Shown here piece by piece: positions 1 to 12,264 of a DNA stretch of 64,000 nucleotides. Below the pieces are notes generated by a model that saw only the letters and a list, made by a program, of their open reading frames with translations, did no database searches and was not told where the DNA came from. The position numbers were made by a program, and so were the translations under genes. The stretch is from contig NC_040028.1 of NCBI RefSeq assembly GCF_000972845.2, positions 10,920,038-10,984,037 of the forward strand. The letters run 5' to 3'. Each line of letters begins with the position of its first letter. Within the stretch, counting starts at the first letter, position 1. This DNA is from Larimichthys crocea. Lineage: Eukaryota; Chordata; Actinopteri; Sciaenidae.

Positions 1-364
1 AAGCCTGACAGTCAACATCAGTAAATATCTCTGAAGATGTCATTTGATTCTTTACAATGGGCAGCAAATCTCCCTCTGATGATTTTCCAACCCATGATCT
101 CCACCACCCTTTGTATCTGCAGGCGATGTTGGTCTGTGAAGGCTTAATAGTTCTCATGCTGAACTGACTCCCTGTAGTTGTGATATGGCTGTAAAAAGCA
201 TTAGGCCCAATCCCAACTCACTTCATTACAATACTCATCACTGTATTGGAATGTATTGGACCATAATAAATGAATGACTGTCTGTCTGACTGGAAGGAAG
301 GAACCAATGAAGACATAATGTCATATCAATGGCTCCTTGGGGGAGGTGAATGACTGAATGAATG
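1..364. other. Non-coding DNA, nothing recognised
   Basis: No open frame with a recognisable domain and no structured RNA seen. It holds only short degenerate GAATGA-like and GGAAGGAA runs near 290-360. Confidence 0.6.
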
Positions 365-916
365 AGCAGTGGTGGAGGTATTCAGATCATTTACTTCTGT
401 AAAGGTACTAACACCATAGTGTGGAAATACTCCACGTTACTTTAAGTAAAATATGTATTATCAGCAAAAATATGAAAAGTATTCATTCTGTCAGTGTTTG
501 ACTATTATATGTGATGTTTTTACATTAATATACCAGTATATTCTATGTGTTTAATGTGTTGTGTTTTACTCCTGTAGAGTTTATGGTTGAGGTTTAATCA
601 CTACTTTATTTGTTTGTGTGTTCCTGTGAGATCCTTGTATGTCTAAGAGTTTTTTTTTCTAAGTTTATTTAGTTTAAAAAGAAAGAGAATTTTCTCAACC
701 CACAAACAAACACTTAAACACTCAAACAAACACCTCCTTCAGTTTATTTATAATGATTCAAATTCAAAATCACCAAATTTTCACTGGACAAGAAGGATAT
801 GAAAAGTTGTAATCTGAAAATATTTAGTAAGTACAATATTTACTCCTGAGATGCAGTGGAGTGGAAGTATGCATAAAACGTAAATATTCAAGCAAAGTGA
901 GAGTATTTGTATTTGT
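365..916. repeat. Dispersed teleost repeat with AAGTA-type motifs
   Basis: The left part (agtggtggaggtattcag, then tactccacgttac and ttaagtaaaa) and the right part (gagatgcagtggagtggaag, then aatattcaagcaaagtgaga) resemble the two ends of a very common fish element made of stepwise 'actcaagtaaagtacaagta' motifs. The middle is diverged. It carries no coding capacity and is probably a non-autonomous DNA transposon relic. The assignment rests on recalled repeat sequence, not on a search. Confidence 0.45.
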
Positions 917-1205
917 AAAAGGTCCAGTGTGAAAGATTTTGGAGGCTGAATTTCCAAAGTATGACAGAAATGGAATATATTATGTGTAAGTATGTTTTTG
1001 TTATGTGAATGAGCCTATACTGATCCCATAGATTTGCTTTCACAGGGGTCGCCATGTTGAACCTATGTGTTTCTACAGTAGCCTATAAGTGACAAATTAA
1101 ACACTGGCTCTAGCTACGACCTTTTGCATTTTTTGACATGGTTCATGGCCACTGTAGGATTGCATATCGCTAGATGCAACTAAATCCTCCATCACGTGAA
1201 TGAAA
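917..1205 (+). mobile_element. MITE family A, copy 1
   Basis: The left end AAAAGGTCCAGTGTGAAAGA matches, in inverted form, the right end of copy 2 (tcttacactggacctttaaa at 2121-2140). Internal landmarks follow the family order: the segment reading ggaatatattatgtgtaag, then ttctacagtagcc, aacactggctctagc, ccactgtagg and ctagatgcaactaaatcct. The last is the usual sub-terminal block of this widespread teleost element. There is no open frame. Strand is arbitrary (same sense as the copy near 20.2 kb). Confidence 0.6.
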
Positions 1206-1921
1206 ATTATTACTACTACTATTACAGTATGTTGATGACTTAACTTATAGACTGACTGAATTAAGCAGTCGGTTAACAAGTCAATGTGTGAATAGCTCAA
1301 TTGCTTACTTACTGTCATTATACTTCGTTTCACTTTCATTTGTGGCTTGGTGTACACATTACAGCCTAATAATAAGTACAGTTTCAGTCTGGCACTCTAT
1401 GCCTACCATCCAGACTCTCCCCACTGAGATTTTAAAAAGTACACTGGTCATCAGTGCTCTCTATCTTTTTGTCTCTGGGGTTTCGTGCTATCTAGGTCAA
1501 CTAATAGAGTGCTGACTCTTGAGTCATGAATTCAGGAAGTAAACAACTCGGTGCAGAGATGAGACCAGCTTGCTGATACATAATTTGAAATCATGTGCAT
1601 TATGTATTCTTTTTGATCTGGCTTTGATGTATGAATAATCTCTTTGCTAAAAAATCATTGCATTCCATTAACTTATGTTCATTTCCCAGGTCTGATCTTT
1701 GCATTATTGAATTTGCCTGCCTTGTGTTTCTTTCTCTAATGTTTTGGCTCTTTTCTCTAATTATCGTATATTTTGTATCTGGTCTCATTGTGTCATTAAA
1801 GCTGAGAGAAATACAGAATACATTCATCTAGCAGTGGCGTTGCTGATTGCACCTGCCTTGCCTCATCCTCTCCTTCTTAGCATGATGAAGAAACACGCAA
1901 AAAATGAAAAAGGCCTTATCC
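1206..1921. other. Non-coding DNA between two inverted MITE copies
   Basis: The segment lies between oppositely oriented copies of MITE family A. Short open frames occur (for example 1288-1515, plus) but show no domain, no splice context and ordinary A+T-rich composition. I see no gene here. Confidence 0.55.
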
Positions 1922-2140
1922 CGAGCCACTGTGTAGTTTGTTTTGGGATACTGTAGAAACATGGCATTCAACTTGTTGGACCCACAGCACCCCAAGGCTC
2001 ATTCTATGCTAATAAAAACATAACAATTCTTATTTTTTAGGTGATTATACACCAATGAAAACATAATTATGCATATTATATTCCATTTCTGCCATACTCT
2101 TTAAACAGACACCCCATAAATCTTACACTGGACCTTTAAA
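1922..2140 (-). mobile_element. MITE family A, copy 2 (inverted)
   Basis: The sequence runs gagccactgtgtagtttg, ctgtagaaacatgg, ggctcattc, aggtgattatacaccaatga, attccatttctgcc, and ends cactggacctttaaa. This is the same order as copy 1 read on the other strand. The shared arm is about 200 bp, so copies 1 and 2 form a long inverted repeat with a 0.7-kb spacer. Confidence 0.6.
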
Positions 2141-3427
2141 CTGCATTAAAACATGATTTTTTTCATGAATGTCTTACTTAGGTTATTTTTCTTAGAGTTC
2201 ACATGCTGCACCACATAAAAAAAAAACGATAGGAGACAGGAAAAACAATCATTGCAAGTGTCTTTACACAAGGTCCCTTCTCCGGCAAGGTCACTCCAAA
2301 AAGTGAAAACAGGAATAGACCAGAAAGGGCAGGAAGCCAAAAGCTATCCTTAGAAAAAACCAAGACCTTCAATTACGTTCTTCATGACCTCTGGGCTCCA
2401 GGTTGAGGCTGCAGGCTCATAAAATGCATGTTAAAGGCAAGAACAGGTTCTCCAGCACAGACCAAGTACTGTTATTGAATTTAGCATTCTTGAATGGGCA
2501 GTTTCCCAACTTGAATTGTGATTTCTGTTATTGCATTAGTTTAATGCATGGCACAAGAAACGAAACTCAAGTGATGGTATGGGTTATTGCATGCTTTCTT
2601 TGGATTTTAATTAAGCTGGTTCAGGAATGTGTTGTAAATACACATAACGCCATGTGAATTCACCCATTTTTTTCTTTTTATTAACATTTCTGTCAAGTTG
2701 TAAAATGTTCAGACTGAACTTTTAACCCTGAAACCACAGTCTTGCTAAACACACTGCATATTAACAGGAAATCGTTATTCTCCAGCTGAATGGTTTACAT
2801 GTTGATTATATTGCATAAATTAACTCTGGCTAGCTCTGTCGAAACCTTTTAAGATTCATGGTTTTAAAGACAATTAAATCTCCTGAACTTTGACTTTGAA
2901 GAAGAGGTGTTCTCTCAGAGCTTCAGGGCACACTAAGGCACACCTTATGGTCTATTATTGACTTGAGGCTCCAGCACTCCATGGGGTCAAGGCTTATCCG
3001 ACCAACTGATAGCCTGTAGTTTAGCAGCAGAGTCTAGGCAGTCATGGCAATGTTCCACTGGGCCGATGGTTGGATGGTCACAAGGACTTTTTACAAAGTG
3101 TTAACTTCATTCTCCATTGAACACTAAGTTATTTGAGATAACTGGCTGGGGGAAGTGATGTGGTCATAGCCTAAATCTAGCAATTATGCTAACCTTCTGT
3201 GATATTAAGCCGTTAAGCTTTTTATGCCGTTTTTATACTACAGCCATACAAGGAATTGAATCTGTGGTCACTGGTCATGGTCTGGGGGTCACAGTGGACT
3301 GGTTGTGAGGTGGACAGACGAGATCTGTGGCGAACAATTCTGGGGAAATACAACAATAAGATTGTGATAAATACTTTGGAGAAATGTGGTAAGTTTAATA
3401 ATCTGCTATGTTGTATTGTTGCATATA
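2141..3427. other. Non-coding DNA, nothing recognised
   Basis: Unique A+T-rich sequence. Open frames are short and lack splice context or domains. No tandem array is present. Confidence 0.55.
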
Positions 3428-3490
3428 GGGATGTTGAATAGGTTAAGACATTTTGTAACCAATAAATCATAGGTTCGATCCTCACTCTAG
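3428..3490 (+). mobile_element. Possible tRNA-derived SINE fragment
   Basis: A segment reading gttgaataggttaag, then ataggttcgatcctcactc, resembles an A box followed by a B box (GGTTCGATCC) at tRNA-like spacing. It is too diverged and short to be called a tRNA gene; no clover-leaf was worked out. Confidence 0.3.
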
Positions 3491-3761
3491 TGAATAGTCA
3501 TGCAGTATGTAGATTGCTAAACCTCCATTTATTGCAGACTAGATGTTGCTCTTGACGAAATGTGCTTTCACTGAATAAAAGGTAAGATGAGTGTGAGGAG
3601 GGGATTAAAAAAGGAAACATAAATCAGCTCCACATCAGTTTTAATACTTTACTCCATTAATAAACAAACACATGTAACAGCCCAAAGTGGTGTAGTGTTA
3701 TTACCCACAACCCAGGAACTAATTCAATGAACCACCCCCTGCTGTAAGTGTACTTGCAAGC

Positions 3762-3830
3762 TGGCAGGGTGGCTCAGTAGTTGGAGAGAACATTTTACAA
3801 CCACGAGATTAAAGAGTGCAGAAATACATC
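3762..3830 (+). mobile_element. Possible SINE head fragment
   Basis: The segment gggtggctcagtagttgg, followed by acaaccacgagatt, resembles the tRNA-like head of teleost SINEs (GGTGGCTCAGTGGTTAG...). No convincing B box follows, so this is at best a truncated relic. Confidence 0.3.
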
Positions 3831-5539
3831 CTACACAAGTGCCTGTTAGCATGACTCTGGATCTCTACCAATGATTTAGTATCTGTAGGACTGGTAACAA
3901 GACATCACTATGATGTATGGCAGTTATTTAGGTCATCACTGAAAGGTTAAGGAAGTTGCAGCCATTGAAATTTAAAGCTGGGAGGAGAGAAGGTTCACTG
4001 AAGAGATGCACAGAGATAAACAACAAGTCCCACTGTCTTTCTTGAATGATATACAGAGTTTGTTTGAGTCAATCTCACATATAGACAGCAGAGAAATGGA
4101 TATAACTCGCAGCCCTTGAGCATTTGACCCTCAGGCCAGAGGGGAGAGAGGAGGAAAAAGACTGAGCGGTTTTGAGAAAATAGAGGGGAGAAGGTTAAGA
4201 GGGGTCCATCGGTGAGTTGGAGGTCTATTATCTGCAGATGGAGGCATTATATTATTACTAGAAGGCAACAGTAAATTGCTGCTGCAATGCCAATCCACCC
4301 TCAGGAATGTGTATTTAAGGTTTGAATTCTGCAAAAAAAAACAAACAAAAAAAAAAACTAAAATGTATATAGAAAGATCTGGCAACCAGTTGTTTTCAGA
4401 TTTTTGTTACAATTGTCCTTTTCAGTTGTTGCAATTATAAATAGAAATGTTAATTCAGTTTGCTGGATTCCCCCTGGATCAGGCCAAACTGAATTAAAAA
4501 AAAACAAAACAATCACAGCACTGCTTCAACTGACCTGAGACATTTAACAGTATTCATAGTTAGTGGTCATGTCGCCATGTCCTTGGAGCTTTACTTAGGC
4601 TCTGACTCCAGGGAGAATAGAGGAGTGATTGACAGAGAAAATTAAGAGGAGGGAGAAAATAGGGTAAAGAGGGAGATATAGACATGGGTTGAAATATGAA
4701 TATGACAAGAGGTATGATGCAAGGAGGCCTGGTTAAAGTAAAGGAAGGATGAAGAGTTGATGAAGAGCAGAGACAGAGAGGCTGACAGGAGTTGACGAGG
4801 TCAATAAATGAGGAGCGTGGTCAAGAGGGATTGGGGGCAGCTGCGTGGTGTTCCTGGAGGCATGACGTCTGGTGGCCTGCAGTCCTTTACATATGCGCCT
4901 CATAACAACGGCTTTAAATCAGCATGAAACACCAGCACACACAAAGTGTCACATAGGAAATGTCAATAACAAAAGCTCAGGTGGGACATTCCTTTCCTTT
5001 TCTCCCTTTTACCCCTTGCTCTGGTTTTCTGTCGCCTTGCTCTTCCTTCTCCATAACTGTGTCTGCGCCGACAGCTCATTAGCAGGGTTACACATGATTT
5101 CATTATATGCTGACAGACACAAACAACATAAATAACTTAATAATCTGTTAACTTGCTCTAATTAGACTCATGAATTATTCAAGGGCTTTTTGAAGGATAA
5201 TTTAATTCCACGCAGCATTTTCATGTTTCCATCCAAAGAGGTTTTTTATGTCCTGTCATTCATTTCACAAGATATACAAAAAGTGTCAACCACTCATGTA
5301 ATCATCTGCTTTATGATGGAGATTTCTTTATCACCCCAGCAGTCGATCAATTTTTACTGTCTTTGTCAATTTCTTTAATTGTTTCGTCATGTTTTTGTCA
5401 TGTTGTTGTAAATCTTCTCATCATTAGATAAATGGGGGTCTTTCTGCCTTAAAATAAAAAGTTAATAATAATTTACTTTCATGCTGAGAGTTAGACAAGA
5501 AGATTAATAACCTTACTTAATTAATTAGCAAGCTGTGAA
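3831..5539. other. Non-coding DNA, nothing recognised
   Basis: The region contains a purine-rich patch near 4615-4840 and homopolymer A runs near 4330-4360 and 4495. No coding signal could be supported on either strand. Confidence 0.55.
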
Positions 5540-5722
5540 GGTGCTGATAGGTGGGCTAGTTTTTTTCCCCCCATTTCTAGTCCTTGTGCCAAGCCAACCA
5601 GCTGTTAGTGATAGCGTCTTATTTAATAAGAAAAATATGAGATTATTATTGATCTTCTTATCCAGCTCTGGGAAAGACAGTGAATAAGTATGTATCCCAA
5701 AATGTTGAACTATTTCTTAGAA
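5540..5722 (-). mobile_element. MITE family B, terminal fragment
   Basis: The order gataggtgggctag, ttccccccatttctagtcctt, gatcttcttatccagctc, gaataagtatgtatccc, aaaatgttgaactatttct matches one half of the element seen complete at 32544-32810. It ends at the conserved terminal inverted repeat. The other half is missing. Confidence 0.5.
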
Positions 5723-8139
5723 GAACTGTTAGTATACCGAGGCAGGTTTGTTAGACCTTGAGATCTTGTGGATCTTGTATTTGTATAAAACTGACCAAAA
5801 GCCTTAAAAATTCTCAGCTAGCGTTTCTCCATATAAAAAGACCCCAAATCCCTCAGGGGCTTGTTTCTTCTTTTATTCAGTGGTGGCCCCTCACAGAGAA
5901 GAACAGCAGTACCTTTGTAATGAATCTGGATCCCAGGGTGAGATAACAAATTTCCCCAGTTGCCTTGAAACAGTTAACGAACCCCGAGTCTAAACAAACA
6001 AAGGCTAAAGTGATTCTTTTTAATGATCTTATATTTTGTAGGGACTCTATCTTAGCCGTGGCAATTTAGACAGTCAATTACTCCAATTGGTGCACTTCAG
6101 GGTTCAGGTCCATAAAGTCCATTCACGTGGAGGTGTGAGTAAGCTGTCGTGCTAACTAGCTCAAACACTTGAAGCTTTTTAAAGGTTTCCTTGGCTCCCT
6201 CGAGCCCTTCAGATTTTGTTTCCCATAGCACTCACAGCCTCAGGCTAAATTCAAAATGCAAGATTCTTTGAATTAATTTAACTTGAAAGATGACATTTAA
6301 AGAAAAAGAGAAAAAAGAATATAACACCGAAATGTCACTTTTACTATAATTGGCACTGGCATGGCATAATTGGGCTTAATCTTGTTCAAATAAGAAGACT
6401 TGTGTTGTCTTATCATGTCTGTTTCACTGTTTTCAAACTGAAAAGTAAAACGTCTCATTTTGAACTGCTAAAAGAGAGCTCTGATGCTCCAAGAAAGATT
6501 CTGTACTGCAGTGTCTCCATTGTACTGCCAGTGTTCAGTGCTAAATATGACCATAAGACCAGATGTTTGCTGACATGGGGTATAAACCCAGGTCACTAGT
6601 TTGAGGGCAGTCCTGAACAGTACCCCACACAGACCATAAATTCTACTCTTATGAGGAAGACCTTGAACTAATTAAACTAAAGCATGCATATGGGACACAG
6701 ATTGAGTTGTCACAGTAGTTACATGTGATCATAATGTTTAATTCTTCATAAAGTTTAATTGTGGGCCTCTTTGAAAAAGTCAAAATGGAAAAATCTGGAG
6801 GTCAAAGCTTTTCCAATAAACCGATTCTGCCTTAAAGCACAAATAGAATTTAAGGCCGAGTGGCAAACACCTTTCTTAAATAGGAGAGAAATGGCATTTC
6901 ACAGCTTGCCACAGTAATTTAGCTGGTTTACCTAAGAGTGCTAAAAGTGGCAGGCAGCTGACCAGCCCAGAGAAAAGATTTGGAGAGGCTCAGCTAGGTT
7001 ATATATGAGTGCAGTGTCTCAAAGCTGTCTCATTGTATTATATGATAGATACAGACAGCTGGAATTGAAAGAAAGCAACATAAATAACATAATAATGGAA
7101 TATAAGATTAATCGAGCACTTCAGGGGAATTATACTGTCAGGCTGGGAATGACAGGGACTAATTTGGACTATGTAAAGAAGTGGTTTCTCAGTGACACAA
7201 GTGGTTTTATGAAAATAAACTTTACACAGAACAAGCAGTGAGAACTGTTGGAGGACTGCTACTCACACAAACACACATTGAAAGGTATTTCCTGTTGGGA
7301 CACAGGTTTTTTTTTTAATCTTTTCTCTTCTTTCTTAGACCTTGAAGTGGACTCACATCCACATCAGCACTTGTAGACAAGCACAAAGGCACCAGAGCAG
7401 ACACATTTTCTGCCCTGCAGGTCAGACAGACAGAATCTGTAATTATCTCAGTGGAATACTTTGACTTTTGCAATGAACCTGCACACAAGAATCTAGGCCT
7501 TCTTATGTAATGGCTAGTCTTGCTCAGAAACGTGTTGAAAATGCTAATTAAACTAATTTCTGAGTGTCACACAGATGTAGCCCACCTATTAGTCTCCTGA
7601 CAAGGTTTATTGCATAATGCATGGTTGGCATTGCCATCACTACACTACAACATTTATCCTGCACTTGTAAAGAAAACAAATGAGGTGCCACATTGAGTAA
7701 CAGCATGTACTCTGCTCCATGGTTTGTTTTCATCTTCTGCCTAATCTTTGGAGTATGATCTATCTGACCATCTGCATCATGTTGTGCTCATATTCATCCA
7801 GTCATCCAGGAAATTATATGGCAGTAGTAGTAGGCAGGTACAATAAAATGCCACATATTAAAGGGACATGCTTTGTTATCCATATATTTATATTTTATCC
7901 ATATATATTTGCACTTGTAGTAATCAGTATACCAAGATTAAGGTACAACAACTGATCAGTATATTAAAAAACATTGTATGAAGACTAAAGACCTTGTAAA
8001 GTAAGAATAAATATGTGTTTTGAGTTTGTCAGATGAAAAAAAAAGGAAAGTGTTATTAACCACCCAGCCAAATTTGAATGATTAAAAATATCAACAAGTA
8101 GGTGTCAAAATCAGGTAAAAATGAGCAGTATTCACAGCT
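5723..8139. other. Non-coding DNA, nothing recognised
   Basis: Open frames near 6402-6599, 7005-7241 and 7719-7955 have no domain, no codon-use bias and no splice context. No tandem repeats of note. Confidence 0.5.
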
Positions 8140-9010
8140 CCAGGACTGTAGGGTCATCTCGCTAAATGTGCAGAAGCCAAGCCCACTTGTGGGAGCAGTC
8201 AATCAGTAATTTTGAAGCGACTGTGTCAGGTGAGTTTAAAAAATGACATGACTAACTTTGAAACGCTCTGAGCGAGATGAATTTATCTCCATATCTCTGC
8301 TAGGGGTGCAGAGGTATGCTCAGGGTGGCTTCAGCGTGTCATCGAGCCACCCTTTAAGGACCGCCCACAAAATCCTGGACTGAAAACTGGTGAAAAACTG
8401 TTTTTAACCTCTAACTCCACATTTCAGTAATATATCGTTCAAAGTCTTTTCACGTTTTCAGCAACTATTTTCCAACAGATTTCATATATTTTGAAAGAAA
8501 TCTCAGAATTGCCTTTACACAGACTGTAAGTGCATTCACACACAGATACAGACACAGTGGAACAGGCAGCCTCACACGAAGCAATAGCTCTGTGGGTGTA
8601 TTGTGCTGAGCATATAATTTACATACTATCCAAGTGGAGAGTTGTTTTTTGACTTAGCTGCCGTAGCCTACCACGCACAACAAGGTTGTTATTTCTTTTT
8701 GCATAGTTGGTTCCTGACAGAGTAGCTTTGTTTGGGATGAGTTTCTGGGGAAATCAAAATGAGTACAATCAGCTTGCACCTGGTTGTCCATCCCATTGCG
8801 CCAGAGTACATTTGCATAATGTTGAGCTCAGTTTTATGTAAATGTATCAACTTTCCACCGTTGTGTATCCTGCCAAAACTCCGTAGCTCAGCAGGCGGCA
8901 CTGGGCTGCCTGACAACATCCTATTCACAATAAACAGCAGCCTTTCGCTGTCCTAGTGTCCGTATATGTAGACAACATGTAAGATTCTACAGCCGTGCCA
9001 GCAGCTCTGT
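8140..9010. repeat. Possible dispersed repeat
   Basis: A run including ccctttaaggaccgcccac, ctggactgaaaactgg, tttcacgttttcagc and gcctttacacagactgtaag resembles a repeat found widely in percomorph genomes, by memory only. The fragment reads as one unit with a GC-balanced, non-coding character. No transposase frame and no clear terminal repeats were located. Confidence 0.3.
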
Positions 9011-9045
9011 GAGGTTGTACTCGAGCACCTCTTCATCCGGAAGAG

Positions 9046-9182
9046 GACATCCAACAGTTGCTAAGATATTTTACTCAAAGCCACAAATGTCAACTGCATG
9101 GTACTGCTAAAGGAAAAGTCAGGAGATCATTAAAGTCAGTGGGATTAATCCTCTGGGCACTGTGAATGTCATCATTTCATGG
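9046..9182 (-). repeat. Dispersed teleost repeat fragment
   Basis: The blocks acatccaacagttgctaag, atattttactcaaagccac, gctaaaggaaaagtcagg, gtcagtgggattaatcctct and gaatgtcatcatttcatgg occur in the order of a highly repeated teleost element (typical wording '...aaagtcagtaggattcatcctctggg...'). There is no coding capacity. Identification is from memory. Confidence 0.5.
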
Positions 9183-9591
9183 AAGTCTGTGCTGTCGGTT
9201 AGCTCCCCTGGTGTGTGCGCCATGTACAAAGACTCAGTCCTTGCTGCTGCAGCCCAGGGTTTAAATCTGACCTGTAGCCCTTTGCTGCATGTTATCCCCA
9301 CTTTCCTATCATTTTTTCTACCATCCAGCAAAGGTTCAAAAGCCCCAAAAATATCTTTAAAAAATATAATTTCATATAAGTTGTCGAGAGATTCCAGTGT
9401 GGGCCAAACTGGAGGAATGTGTGGACCAACATGGAAACTCTGGAATCCCCAAAGCTAATTTTAAGTTTGGAGGAGACCAGACTTGGTGATTTGACTTTGT
9501 TCTTCTAGTGCATGTTAAGGGTTTGTAAACAATTCATTTGTCTGAATCGCTGCTAGGGCATTTCTGCCATTAGGGAGCTGAACAAGTCGAC

Positions 9592-9755
9592 TTAATTCTG
9601 TTCTGGTAGAAATATGATCCTTCATCTCCTACAAGAGCTTGTCCTTTGAATTAGCTCTAAGTGTGACTGAGATGAAGGAAGCTGATTAAACTCACTCTGC
9701 TGGAAATACTATCCTTCATACACTTCAAGAGCTTGTATTTCTAATTAGTTCAGAC
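9592..9755 (+). repeat. Degenerate tandem duplication, period about 94 bp
   Basis: Two units, 9592-9661 and 9686-9755, align end to end. Both contain a block like gaaata-tatccttcat, followed by caagagcttgt and aattag. By eye, roughly 70% of positions match. Neither unit is coding. Confidence 0.5.
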
Positions 9756-9914
9756 GATAAGTTGGTCATCTATCATTCTGGCAGGTGCTGCACTTGGGCT
9801 AAGTTCAAAGCAGGAAAGTGACTCACCCTGGGAAGAAGTTACTAACTTTGCCAGCGTGATTGAAGCCTGTGACATAGGATATGGGGTTGTTTCTAAATAC
9901 ACTAAAATGATATA

Positions 9915-10205
9915 GATGGTAGAGCAGGTCGTCTAGTAATTGGGGGGGTTGTTTGTTAAATTCCCAGCTCATCCAGTCCAGTTGAAGTGTCCTTTGGCCA
10001 GATACTGAACCCCAAATTGCTCCTCGATGGATGTGCCATCAGTGTGTGAGTGTATGGGTGAGTTTAGTATCACTCCTGGAGAGCAGTTGGCACCTTCCCG
10101 GGCAACATCTGCCATCAGTGTATGAAAGTGTGTGTGAATGGGTGAATTTGAAGTGTTGTGAAGTGCTTCAAGTGGTTGGTGAATTCATTTTACCATTCTT
10201 CACCT
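9915..10205 (+). mobile_element. tRNA-derived SINE copy
   Basis: The head gtagagcaggtcgtctagta resembles a tRNA A box. It is followed by a degenerate B-box region (ttaaattcccagctc) and the body blocks ccagtccagttgaagtgtcc, agatactgaaccccaaattg, ctcctcgatggatgtgccat, tgaatgggtga and gtgaagtgcttcaagtggtt. These match a common teleost SINE whose body reads '...gagcaagatactgaaccccaaattgctcc...'. A second copy lies at 22050-22300. Confidence 0.6.
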
Positions 10206-12100
10206 CTAATGCACTTGCTATTTATATTAGACCCAATTGTGGCACATTCAAACTGCTATAATCAATATTTTATACTAACAATGGATGAAATGGCTATTTG
10301 TATGTGAAAGTGTCACTCTCGCGTCTCGCCTGACTTTAATTCTCCTCAGTTTTGCAGAACTTGTTCTTTGTTCATGTTTTCTCACCTGTAATCTAATTGT
10401 TTTGGTTCATTCTCACCACTTCCATCAGTGTTGGTTCCAACCAGGCAGCTGTTTTCAGCAAAAAATCTCTAGAAAAAAACATTTAAAGCTAAAGAGCCAA
10501 ATATTCCCCTCAGAAAATGGTGGAGACCAAAAAAGGAGCTAAAAGCAGAATATTGGACTTATATTTACCAGATAACCAAGAAAACATGTACAAAGGAATG
10601 CTAAATGTTGCCCTGTTCCTGCAGGTTGTGTAAAGAACTGCAAAAAGGTGATTATATGCCATTTTGTTTGTTTGAGGCTTATTTCTGCTGCCCCCTTGCA
10701 GTTAATGCAGGTTTGAGTTTGAAAGAAAGAAAAGAAACTTTTCTGGAAAAGATGGAACTTTTCTTTCTCTGGTTTTCAAAAAGAAAAAAAGAAAAAAAAA
10801 GAACTGCAACTTTAATTTCACACATAGGTCCTTGGTAGAAAAGCTGTGAAGGTTGCTTCTCATCCATCACTTTGAAGTTTTCGCTTCCATCCAGAACTTC
10901 AAAAATGTTTGTGTTCTCTTCTCACAGTCATACACAGTCAGGATCAGACACAACAGGGTGTATGGGGAGTTTAGCTTTTTAGTGTCACTGATTAAATAAA
11001 ATTACCAAGTTTCTACAAATAAATACAAAATGGACCATTTCAGTTTGCATATGTAAGTAAAATAACAACTGTAACAAGATATACACAGCAAATCAAGTCT
11101 GTCCACAAGAATAGTTACTATGCACACTTCCTTGCACCCACAAAACAAACACACATTACTTTGCAGCCACACAGTTAGGCATAATTTTCCAACAGAGCAG
11201 CTCTGATCTGGAAATATGTTGCAGGAGTGTCCTGGAAGAATTTAGTGACAAGCATATGAATGTGCGGCTTAAAAGGTTTTAAACATGACATCATCCCAAG
11301 GGATTTTTTGAGATAAAAGAAAGACCTAAATAGAGGTTTGATGCTTTTTACAGCCAACATACTGCCCTGGTAATCATTATGTGCACCTTTAAAGTTGGTG
11401 ATAAAGATTTTTAAATTGAAAAAAATATACAACTGTAATGATCCCAGTGGCAAAATAAATTATTGCAACAGCAGCTAACAGGATTCAGTTGAGACCATGA
11501 CATACAATTTGGCTTCAGAACAAAGTATTCAACTGAGAATCTTTTTAATAGAAGATGTCAAGCCTCCATTTTGTAATTGCTTCGCATGCTCATATCTCAT
11601 TACAACTTTAATTTTAGATTCAGGGTGACTAGGGTGACTGTAACATCTGTCCAGGGACTAAAAATAGCCTTTCATCCCATTAGAAATTTTAATTACTCTG
11701 CTGTTGGATATACCATGTTTAATAAGCCAATAAATAAACAAGAAAGGAATAATGAAGATGCAAGATGTAATTATTGAGAACAAACAAATAATTCATAGCT
11801 CAGCTTTTTGACAGATGGACAGGTAGTTCTGCAAGTGGGATCCTTAGGTAAGGACTAGAGAGTCCTCATTAAACCAACTCCTTGCCTTAATATCTCACAT
11901 TATTCTCTGTCCCGGGGAGAATAATATGTATTCTGAGTCATGACAGTCCAACAGTAGCATGATGTGTTACTGCCATTAGACCTCGCCTAAATCCCTCTGC
12001 CCTCTTTCTTTTCTCCTACTCCACCCTGTACCTCATTCCTCGTCTCTTCTATTTTTTTTTTCCTTTACACGGCTTTCACTACAGTAAAGACAGTGCGTGT
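10206..12100. other. Non-coding DNA, nothing recognised
   Basis: No gene signal could be supported. A-rich purine runs (about 10780-10800) account for the short lysine-rich open frames. Confidence 0.5.
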
Positions 12101-12240
12101 CTGTGTCTGTGTGTGTGTGTGTGTCTCATGTCATTGTGTCTCAGCCTGTCACCAGATGTCAGGGGGCAGGAGGGCTGCAGATGGTCGTCATTCCCCTCTG
12201 ACAGCACCAGGAAAAGAGAGAGATTGAGAGAGAAGCAGTG

Positions 12241-12264
12241 AGAGAGAGAGAGAGAGAGAGAGAG
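12241..12264. repeat. (AG)12 microsatellite in a purine-rich tract
   Basis: Perfect AG dinucleotide run inside a longer purine-rich stretch (about 12205-12335). A short GT run sits just upstream at 12105-12124. Confidence 0.9.

Noticed and set aside
3428..3490. tRNA gene suggested by a B-box-like GGTTCGATCC
   Set aside because: No clover-leaf could be drawn; a SINE relic is the better reading.
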